Position numbers and translations under genes: made by a program
Notes under the pieces: generated by a model
Told to the model about the DNA's origin: nothing
Databases searched by the model: none
The model's input: only the letters and a program-made list of their open reading frames with translations
Part shown: piece after piece, positions 6,256-13,668 of the stretch
Numbering within the stretch: the first letter of the stretch is position 1
How the letters are laid out: every line of letters begins with the position of its first letter
Source of the DNA: Bacteroidota bacterium
GTDB taxonomy: Bacteria > Bacteroidota > Bacteroidia > Chitinophagales > Chitinophagaceae
NCBI GenBank assembly: GCA_023417815.1
Contig: JAEZEI010000052.1
Span: 1 to 64,000 of the forward strand
Direction: 5' to 3'
Length of the DNA: 64,000 nt

Positions 6256-7779
6256 ATGTCTGAACAGAATTTTAAAGCGGCAATGCAGTCGGGTTATTCT
6301 TTCAAAGGAGAGTCTGTAATGCTTGGTGCAGCTATGTATAATGGTCATGTTGTTCCTGATGCAAAGATCAGCCTGCCGCTGGCCACCATGAACCGCCACG
6401 GGCTCATAGCCGGGGCTACCGGTACCGGTAAAACGAAGACCCTGCAGGTGATAAGTGAATTGTTAAGTGATGCCGGGGTGCCGGTTTTACTGCTGGATAT
6501 TAAAGGCGACCTGAGCGGGCTTGCCCGGCCCGGGGAGGCCAATGACAAGATCAAATCGCGGTATGAACTCTTAGGAATTGAATACCTGCCTGCGGGATAC
6601 CCGGTAGAATTGCTCACCCTGTCCGGGAACGATGGAGTAAAGCTGCGCGCCACGGTTTCAGAATTCGGGCCGGTACTTATGTCGAAGATCCTTGGACTTA
6701 ATGATACCCAGGGTGGCATCATGGCGCTGTTGTTTAAATATTGCGATGACAATACGCTGCCCCTGCTGGACCTGAAAGACCTTACCAAGGTTTTGCAGTA
6801 CATAAGCAATGAAGGCAAATCGGAGATCGAAAAAGAGTATGGCAAGATCTCTACTTCATCAACCGGAACCATTCTTCGAAAGATCATAGAATTGCAGCAG
6901 CAGGGCGCCGACAGATTTTTTGGTGAAAGAAGTTTTGATGTTGATGACCTCATGCGCTTCAACGATGAAGGCCGCGCAATGATCTCTATCCTTCGTGTTG
7001 CTGATATCCAGGACAAGCCAAAGCTGTTCTCCACTTTCATGCTTCAACTTCTTGCAGAATTATATGCTACCATGCCGGAAGAAGGGGATCTTGAAAAGCC
7101 GAAGCTGGTAATGTTCATTGATGAAGCCCATCTCATTTTCCAGGAGGCGAGTTCTGTATTGCTGGAACAGATCGAGACCGTTGTTAAGCTTATCAGGTCG
7201 AAGGGGATCGGCATCTTCTTCTGCACCCAAAATCCCATGGATATTCCTGCTCCGGTTCTGGGCCAGTTGGGTTTGAAAGTGCAGCATGCCTTAAGAGCAT
7301 TTACCGCAGCCGACAGGAAGGTGATAAAGCAAACCTCGGAGAATTATCCCATTTCAGCGTTTTACAAAACAGAAGATCTTATTACGCAACTGGGTATAGG
7401 TGAAGCACTGGTTACACTTCTGAACGAAAAAGGAATTCCCACTCCACTTGCCCATGTGATGCTTTGTTCGCCACGGAGCAGGATGGACGTGCTGACAAAC
7501 GGGGAGATAAGCGAGATAGTAAGTCGATCGAGGATCGCCCGCAGGTACAATGAGGAAATTGATTCCGTTAGCGCTCACGAAATGCTGACGGATAAGCTAA
7601 AAAGTGCAGTTATTGAAACGCAAAACGAAAAAGAAAAAGCTAAGCCGGAAAAAACCACATTCGAAAAGGTAGCCGACAATTCTATAGTTAAAAGCATGTT
7701 ACGGACCGCAGGAAATGCCATCGTGCGTTCTATCCTCGGTAACCTCGGTTTAGGAAGAAGCAGCAGGAGAAGAAAATGA
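6256..7779 (+). CDS. HerA-like P-loop ATPase, DUF853 (YjgR) family
   Basis: A 507-residue protein related to HerA/FtsK-type ATPases. Walker A is GATGTGKTKT, Walker B is LVMFIDEAHLI, and TQNPMDIPAPVLGQLGLKVQ is the family's sensor region. The C-terminus is basic (LGRSSRRRK). Start ATG 6256 (MSEQNFKAAMQSGYSF) was chosen because upstream in-frame residues translate the dispersed repeat. The biological role of this family is not settled; DNA translocation or helicase-like activity is likely from the fold. Unlike classical HerA, no NurA nuclease gene is nearby. A terminator follows at 7929. Confidence 0.9.
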   Translation: MSEQNFKAAMQSGYSFKGESVMLGAAMYNGHVVPDAKISLPLATMNRHGLIAGATGTGKTKTLQVISELLSDAGVPVLLLDIKGDLSGLARPGEANDKIKSRYELLGIEYLPAGYPVELLTLSGNDGVKLRATVSEFGPVLMSKILGLNDTQGGIMALLFKYCDDNTLPLLDLKDLTKVLQYISNEGKSEIEKEYGKISTSSTGTILRKIIELQQQGADRFFGERSFDVDDLMRFNDEGRAMISILRVADIQDKPKLFSTFMLQLLAELYATMPEEGDLEKPKLVMFIDEAHLIFQEASSVLLEQIETVVKLIRSKGIGIFFCTQNPMDIPAPVLGQLGLKVQHALRAFTAADRKVIKQTSENYPISAFYKTEDLITQLGIGEALVTLLNEKGIPTPLAHVMLCSPRSRMDVLTNGEISEIVSRSRIARRYNEEIDSVSAHEMLTDKLKSAVIETQNEKEKAKPEKTTFEKVADNSIVKSMLRTAGNAIVRSILGNLGLGRSSRRRK

Positions 7780-7928
7780 TTTATTACAATCCATTAGTAT
7801 TCAACTTTTTAATAATTTATCAGTCTTCCTGTAAATAATTTTTAAAAATAAATTAGTAAAACCTTGGAGATTACGCTTTTGCCATCTATCTTCGTTTCGG
7901 TTTTTCATAGGATATTGGATTTTAAAGC

Positions 7929-7959
7929 GGGACTAGATTTCTATCTTGGTCCCTTTTTT
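7929..7959 (+). terminator. Rho-independent terminator after the DUF853 gene
   Basis: The outer stem is GGGAC/GTCCC with inner AGAT/ATCT pairing, followed by six T (7954-7959). It closes the 183-base gap before the convergent recQ. No further gene is seen in that gap. Confidence 0.75.
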
Positions 7960-7963
7960 ATTT

Positions 7964-9856
7964 TTAGCCCCTTCCATTTGCCTGTAAGACCCCTTTTGCG
8001 CTGATCCTGATAATGCCTTCGGATTCAAGCATTTTATAATGTTTCCAGAAATCTTCCTCTGCCTCTAAAGGGAAACTATTTCTTAGCTGGCTGATTGTCA
8101 GCTCCGAACCTGTAATTCGATTAAGAATATCCTCCCTGGTAGTTCGGGCAGGTTTTATTTTATTACAATTATCACATATCCCGCATGGCCCTGCCTCGTT
8201 GTCTCCAAAATATCGTGACAAAAACTGGCTTCGGCACAATTTGGTGTTCACATAATCTTTCATGGCCTCGATCCTTTCCAGCCATGCCTTCTTTCTTTCT
8301 GCAAGTCCCCTGAAATCAAAGGACAGGTCATCGGAATACATCCTGTTTTTGAGAAGATATATTGTCGGTTTGTCGCTTTTCCTTTCAAATTGGATCATTC
8401 CATCATGATGTAATGCGCTCAGTCGCTGAAGTAGTTCCTCTTGTGAGATACCGGCGAAATCTGCCAGCCTGTTCTCATTGATCGCTGCCGGGTGATCCAT
8501 TATTCCTTCATACGACCTCAAAAGTGCCAGGATGATCTCTTCCTGCCCGGGCTTCATTGAGAAGTATTCCTTCAATTCATTTTTATCTGCCAGCACCTGC
8601 ACCCGGGATGGCCGCGATATACTTTCAGTAAAACTCAGTATTCCATCTTTTGCGAAAGCCTGTAAAGCATAAAGTGCTTCATTCGCATCCAGGCTGAAGG
8701 CAGAACAGAAATTTCCTATCTCAAAATCGAAACTCATTTCCTCACCTGAACCTGCAGGTACCTGCAAATAATTCATCAACGCCTGGTAAATGACCCTGAT
8801 GCGTTCTTCCGTTGGAAACTTTTTTTCTGCATTCTCAAAAAGCTGCCTTATCTCTCCCTGGTTGTAAAGAAGAATGGCAAATGCCTTTTCACCGTCCCTG
8901 CCTGCCCGACCGGCCTCCTGGTAATAGTTTTCGGGAGAATCCGGTATTCCCACATGCACTACAAGACGCACATCAGGTTTGTCGATCCCCATTCCGAATG
9001 CATTGGTGCAAACCATTACGCGTGTTCTTCCATTGATCCAGTCAGTCTGTTTGGCAGACCTTTCATTTTGTAAAAGCCCCGCATGGTAAAAGTCAGAAGA
9101 AATGCCCCGGAGAGACAGGCTTTCTGAAATATCCTTTGTTTGTTTCCGGGTACGGCAATATACGATCGCTGAACCTTCGTGTTTCTTTAGAATATCCGGC
9201 AGTGCTGCTTGTTTTGAAGGTGGATCAGTGACCCAAAACGCGAGGTTTGGCCTTGTGAAGGATCCACGGAAGATCTTTGCGTTTTTATCAAATAGCAGTT
9301 TCTCAGAAATATCTGCTTCAACTATGGGTGTTGCAGAAGCAGTTAATGCAATGACCGGAACTGAGGGCACTTCTTTTCGAATAGCGGAGATCAAAAGATA
9401 TGAAGGACGGAAATCGTAACCCCATTGCGAAATGCAATGCGCTTCATCCACAGCAATAAAAGATAGTTTAAGAGAAGGAAGAAATTCCCTGAATAATTCA
9501 GACTGCAGTCTTTCCGGCGATACATACAGGAACTTATAATCATTGAAAGCTGCCTTCCTCAATGCATCTTTCGTTTCGGAAAATGACATCCCGGCATAAA
9601 TAAATATCGCAGGGATCCCGCGTGCAGCCAGTGATTCCACCTGGTCTTTCATCAATGCGATAAGGGGACTCACCACCAGGCAGAGTCCTTCCTTTACCAG
9701 GGCAGGCACCTGGAAACAAATGGATTTACCCGCTCCGGTCGGCAGAATAGCAAGGGTGTCCTTCCCATCAAGCGCATTCATTATTATATCCTCCTGGAGT
9801 GGGCGGAATGCTGAATGGCCCCAGTATCTTTTTAATATCTCGCGGGGATCGATCAA
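7964..9856 (-). CDS. recQ: ATP-dependent DNA helicase RecQ
   Basis: A 630-residue superfamily 2 helicase for recombination repair. Walker A is LPTGAGKSICFQ, the DEAH box is FIAVDEAHCISQWGYDFRP, and motif VI is YYQEAGRAGRDG. The RecQ zinc-binding region is visible as CRSQFLSRYFGD...CGICDNC, followed by a winged-helix RQC-like part. The classical C-terminal HRDC domain is not evident. The start is TTG at 9856, overlapping the upstream ATPase stop by four bases (TTGA), so the two are translationally coupled. Confidence 0.95.
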   Translation of the reverse strand: MIDPREILKRYWGHSAFRPLQEDIIMNALDGKDTLAILPTGAGKSICFQVPALVKEGLCLVVSPLIALMKDQVESLAARGIPAIFIYAGMSFSETKDALRKAAFNDYKFLYVSPERLQSELFREFLPSLKLSFIAVDEAHCISQWGYDFRPSYLLISAIRKEVPSVPVIALTASATPIVEADISEKLLFDKNAKIFRGSFTRPNLAFWVTDPPSKQAALPDILKKHEGSAIVYCRTRKQTKDISESLSLRGISSDFYHAGLLQNERSAKQTDWINGRTRVMVCTNAFGMGIDKPDVRLVVHVGIPDSPENYYQEAGRAGRDGEKAFAILLYNQGEIRQLFENAEKKFPTEERIRVIYQALMNYLQVPAGSGEEMSFDFEIGNFCSAFSLDANEALYALQAFAKDGILSFTESISRPSRVQVLADKNELKEYFSMKPGQEEIILALLRSYEGIMDHPAAINENRLADFAGISQEELLQRLSALHHDGMIQFERKSDKPTIYLLKNRMYSDDLSFDFRGLAERKKAWLERIEAMKDYVNTKLCRSQFLSRYFGDNEAGPCGICDNCNKIKPARTTREDILNRITGSELTISQLRNSFPLEAEEDFWKHYKMLESEGIIRISAKGVLQANGRG

Positions 9857-11958
9857 CTGTCAACTTTTCTTGCGTATAATCTAAGCGAATTCGCGGCAAG
9901 AACCACATCGCTGAATCCCATTGCAAATGCCGCAACGGTTGGGCTAAGATAACCCATTGCAGCAATGGGAATGGCTATGATATTATAGAAGAAAGCCCAG
10001 AAAAGATTTTGACGGATGGTTTTATAAGTGTGTTTTCCAAGACCCAGGGCCATGGGCAGCTTTTTGAGGCCGTTTCCAACAAGTATAAGTCCTGAACTCT
10101 GAAGCGCAAGTTGTGATGCCTCACTCAACGATACTCCCACGGTAGCTTTTGCGAGTGACGGTGCATCATTGATCCCGTCTCCCACCATTGCTGTTGGAGC
10201 CTGCCTGTTGAGCTGGTCAATGAGCTCAAGTTTTTCAGCCGGCGTTCTGCCCCCATAATATTCGTCGATGCCAAGTAAGCGGGCCATAGCTTCAGTTTTA
10301 GCGGGAGTATCCCCGCTGAGAAGACAGGTACGTACATTTCTTTCCCTGAACCATTTTATCACTTCAATTGCTTCAGGCCTTATTTCATCAGTGATGTTTA
10401 TCCATCCCGCAGGAGTTCCGTCAATAAGGAGAACCAGGTCATGTTCATGGTCATTTCCAAAATGCTGCTTTCCTGAAATGAGCTGATAGGTATGATCCTT
10501 ATTACGCGCGATCATTCCCTTTCCTTTTATCTCTTCAACTGAGTTGAACAGGACAGGTTTGGGTGTTTTCCAATGAGATGCTAATGACCGCGCAATAGGA
10601 TGGGTGGAGAATTTTTCGATTGAAAAAACCAGGTTTTTGAATTCATGCTCCGGTAATTCGGATCCAAATCCGGATATGCTGAAATTTCCGGTGGTGAGTG
10701 TTCCGGTCTTATCAAAAACAACCTGTGTAATATTTCTGAATTCCTCGAGCCTTCCTGCATCGCGAAACAAAATCCCGTTTTTTGCTGCACGCCCCAGGCC
10801 TACTGCAATGGCTGCAGGCGTAGCAAGGCCCATTGCGCACGGACAGGCTATTACAAGTACTGCAACCGATCGCATAAGACTGGCAGCAAAAGAATGATCG
10901 GCAACAAAAAAGTTGATCAGCAACGTAGCCAGGGCTATTACTAACACTACCGGAACAAAAATTGCGCTTATCCTGTCTGCCAGTTTTTGTATAGGAGGTT
11001 TTTCGCCCTGGGCTTTATCTACCATTTGAACGATCCCCGACAGAACGGTTTCTTCCCCGGCGGCCGTTACAATTGCTTTTACGACACCTGTTTCCAGGAC
11101 GCTTCCACCGATAAGCTGATCGCCTTTTTGTTTGCTCAGCGGAATGCTTTCTCCTGTGATCACTGCTTCACTTACACTGCAATCGCCCCAAAGGATCCTG
11201 CAATCTGCCGGAACCTGTTCACCTGTTTTTACCAGGACAAGATCTCCATTCTTCAACGCATTATTCTCCACCGGCATAATGATCTCATTATGGTCGCCAT
11301 CAAATGCGATCATGTTAGCCATTACTTTGGTTGACTTTGCTAATGACCTTACTGTTCTTTGCGTAGTATTCACTGCCCTGTCCTCAATATAATTTCCGAG
11401 AAATACCAGGGTTATAATAGAAGCTGTAGTTTCAAAGAAAAGGTAATCCTGTCCAAGCCCCATAATGGCGCCTGCCAGGCTATAACCAAAGGAAGCGAGT
11501 GCGCCAAGGGTTATGAGCACATTCATGTTGGGAACCCCATTCATTAAGCTTTTCACGGCGCTGCGCCCGAAGTAAAACATTCCGGTCAGGAATACCGGGA
11601 GAGTCAGGGCCATCTGGATCCATGGGTCCATCAGCCAGTGAATGTGAAGCCATTCATCCAGCATATGAAGCATCAGCACCAGGGTGAATGGTAAACAGAA
11701 AAAAAATCTTTGTTTATGATTCCTGAGAAATCTGAAAGATGAATTTTTTGAACTATTACCGGCAACAGCATAACCAAGGGAAGAGATCCCTTTTGCCAGT
11801 CTTTCAGAAGTGGCATTCTCAGGCTTCAGGAAAGAAACCTTCCCGTTTATAGGATTAACCCTAACCTCTTCTGCGCCTTCTTTTTCCAGGAATTGTGAAA
11901 CCGTGAGTGCGCAATTGCTGCAGGTCATCCCCTCAACTATCCAGTCTACTTTTTCCAT
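9853..11958 (-). CDS. copA: Copper-translocating P1B-type ATPase
   Basis: A 701-residue inner-membrane pump, probably exporting Cu(I). It has one N-terminal heavy-metal-associated domain (VEGMTCSNC), then membrane helices, the actuator TGES, the metal-binding CPC in VIACPCAMGLATP, the phosphorylation site DKTGTLT, an HP motif (STHPIA) and MVGDGINDAPSLA. The CPC motif and single HMA domain favour copper. A TAATTTTG promoter box lies five bases before the ATG. It heads a two-gene unit with recQ, an unusual pairing. Confidence 0.93.
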   Translation of the reverse strand: MEKVDWIVEGMTCSNCALTVSQFLEKEGAEEVRVNPINGKVSFLKPENATSERLAKGISSLGYAVAGNSSKNSSFRFLRNHKQRFFFCLPFTLVLMLHMLDEWLHIHWLMDPWIQMALTLPVFLTGMFYFGRSAVKSLMNGVPNMNVLITLGALASFGYSLAGAIMGLGQDYLFFETTASIITLVFLGNYIEDRAVNTTQRTVRSLAKSTKVMANMIAFDGDHNEIIMPVENNALKNGDLVLVKTGEQVPADCRILWGDCSVSEAVITGESIPLSKQKGDQLIGGSVLETGVVKAIVTAAGEETVLSGIVQMVDKAQGEKPPIQKLADRISAIFVPVVLVIALATLLINFFVADHSFAASLMRSVAVLVIACPCAMGLATPAAIAVGLGRAAKNGILFRDAGRLEEFRNITQVVFDKTGTLTTGNFSISGFGSELPEHEFKNLVFSIEKFSTHPIARSLASHWKTPKPVLFNSVEEIKGKGMIARNKDHTYQLISGKQHFGNDHEHDLVLLIDGTPAGWINITDEIRPEAIEVIKWFRERNVRTCLLSGDTPAKTEAMARLLGIDEYYGGRTPAEKLELIDQLNRQAPTAMVGDGINDAPSLAKATVGVSLSEASQLALQSSGLILVGNGLKKLPMALGLGKHTYKTIRQNLFWAFFYNIIAIPIAAMGYLSPTVAAFAMGFSDVVLAANSLRLYARKVDS

Positions 11959-11963
11959 GTATA

Positions 11964-11971
11964 CAAAATTA
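11964..11971 (-). promoter_or_regulatory. Putative Bacteroidota -7 box (TAATTTTG) for copA
   Basis: This matches TAnnTTTG on the minus strand and ends five bases before the ATG at 11958, implying a transcript that is leaderless or nearly so. No convincing TTTG -33 element was found. Confidence 0.45.
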
Positions 11972-12019
11972 ATTATACGGCTGCCCCTTCATTTACTAAT
12001 TATGAAAATATCTTTGGTG

Positions 12020-12430
12020 ATGCAACTTAAGTTCTCCATAAACGATATCGACGAGGCAGCGCAGGAATTCATCAGGATTTTGGATAATAACAAGGTGATC
12101 GCATTCCATGGAGAAATGGGCGCCGGTAAAACAACTTTTATATCCGCTGTTGCGAAAGGCATGGGCAGCAGTGAAAAGGTTTCAAGTCCAACATTTTCCA
12201 TAATAAATGAATATGCTTTGAAAGACGGGATCCTTTACCATATGGATCTGTACCGGGTAAAGGATGAACAGGAAGCTATAGATGCAGGGGTGGAAGAATG
12301 CATTTGCTCGGGTCATCTCTGCCTGATCGAATGGCCTGAACGGGCGCCTGGTCTGCTGCCTCCCGGCACTTTGCATTGCAGCATGGTTATTGCAGAAAAT
12401 GGCCTTCGTAAGCTGAGTTTAAATTTGTAA
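12020..12430 (+). CDS. tsaE: tRNA threonylcarbamoyladenosine biosynthesis ATPase TsaE
   Basis: A 136-residue protein that works with TsaB and TsaD to make t6A37 on tRNAs reading ANN codons. The Walker A motif GEMGAGKTTF, the segment VSSPTFSIINEY and the HMDLYR motif identify the family, and LIEWPE is also conserved. ATG 12020 (MQLKFSIND) aligns with usual family starts; ATG 12002 would add six residues, and the frame is open still further upstream into the divergent copA 5' region. A tsaB gene lies far away at 56024 in this window. Alanine dehydrogenase follows 29 bases downstream. Confidence 0.92.
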   Translation: MQLKFSINDIDEAAQEFIRILDNNKVIAFHGEMGAGKTTFISAVAKGMGSSEKVSSPTFSIINEYALKDGILYHMDLYRVKDEQEAIDAGVEECICSGHLCLIEWPERAPGLLPPGTLHCSMVIAENGLRKLSLNL

Positions 12431-12459
12431 ATTGTACGTTTAAAGCTTCAGGCTCTGTT

Positions 12460-13668
12460 ATGGCGAAACCGATCGTATCACCTTCCTTCTCTTATGAGAC
12501 TTTGGAAGAAACACTGGATGTAAAACCAAAGTCGGAATCATTGTGTATTGGTATTCCCCGCGAAAATTCCTTTGATGAGAACAGGATAGCATTAACTCCC
12601 GATGCTGTTGGAGTAATAGTTGCCAATGGCAACAAGGTGATCGTTGAAACCAATGCAGGATTAGGCGCAAATTACAGCGATAAGGACTACAGTGAAGCCG
12701 GGGCACAGATTGCCTACGACAAGAAAAAGGTTTTTGAATGCCCGGTGATCGTAAAAAGCGCTCCTGTAAGTGATGAGGATTGCGAGCTTCTTGTTCCGAA
12801 CCAGTATATCATTTCTCCTATCCACCTTCCAATAATGAAGCGTGAGATACTGGAGAAGATGATGGAAAAGAAGATAACAGCCCTGAGTTTTGAGAACCTG
12901 AAGGATGGGAGTGGTCATAACCCCATCGTGAGGAGCATGAGCGAGATCGCCGGCAGCGCTGTTATGCTTATAGCAGGACAGTACCTCAGTAATGCCAATA
13001 ACGGTAAAGGTGTTCTTGTAGGAGGTATCAGCGGAATTCCTCCAACAAAAGTGATCATAATCGGCGCAGGGATCGTTGGTGAATATGCAGCCCGGACGGC
13101 CCTTGCCATGGGTGCAAGCGTAAAGATCTTCGATAACAGCATCTACCGGCTTAAGCGGCTTCAGAATAATATCGGCGGACGTTTATGGACTTCTGTAATT
13201 GAACCCAAGATACTCGCGAAACAGCTTAAGACCTGTGATGTAGCTGTAGGTGCGTTGAGTGGTGCCGGTGGCCGTACTCCTGTTGTAGTAACGGATGACA
13301 TGGTAAGCAATATGCGCCCGGGGAGTGTAATCGTTGATGTCAGCATCGATCACGGAGGTTGTTTTGAAACGAGCAATGTTACGACACATAAGAAACCGGT
13401 CTTTAAGAAATACGATGTGATCCATTATTGCGTTCCGAATATCCCCAGTGGTTTTGCGCGTACGGCTTCACAGGCGATAAGCAATGTATTAATGCCATTA
13501 CTGCTTGAAACTGCTGAAGATGGTGGAATTGATAACCTGGTCTGGTATAAGATCAATATCCGGAGCGGCATATACCTGTTCAAGGGTAGCCTCACCAATT
13601 TTTATCTCAGTGAAAGGTTCGATCTTAAATATACCGATCTGAACCTGTTAATAGCGAGCCGGCGTTGA
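12460..13668 (+). CDS. ald: Alanine dehydrogenase
   Basis: A 402-residue NAD-dependent enzyme of the AlaDH/PNT family, interconverting L-alanine and pyruvate plus ammonia. The N-terminal domain has IGIPRENSFDENRIALTPD. The central Rossmann fold has VIIIGAGIVGEYAARTALAMGA and is followed by SGAGGRTPVVVTDDM and VDVSIDHGGCFET. The C-terminus contains HYCVPNIPSGFARTASQ. It lies directly after tsaE, a pairing I recall from other Bacteroidota. Its stop abuts the stop of the convergent S74-domain gene without a gap. Confidence 0.93.
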   Translation: MAKPIVSPSFSYETLEETLDVKPKSESLCIGIPRENSFDENRIALTPDAVGVIVANGNKVIVETNAGLGANYSDKDYSEAGAQIAYDKKKVFECPVIVKSAPVSDEDCELLVPNQYIISPIHLPIMKREILEKMMEKKITALSFENLKDGSGHNPIVRSMSEIAGSAVMLIAGQYLSNANNGKGVLVGGISGIPPTKVIIIGAGIVGEYAARTALAMGASVKIFDNSIYRLKRLQNNIGGRLWTSVIEPKILAKQLKTCDVAVGALSGAGGRTPVVVTDDMVSNMRPGSVIVDVSIDHGGCFETSNVTTHKKPVFKKYDVIHYCVPNIPSGFARTASQAISNVLMPLLLETAEDGGIDNLVWYKINIRSGIYLFKGSLTNFYLSERFDLKYTDLNLLIASRR

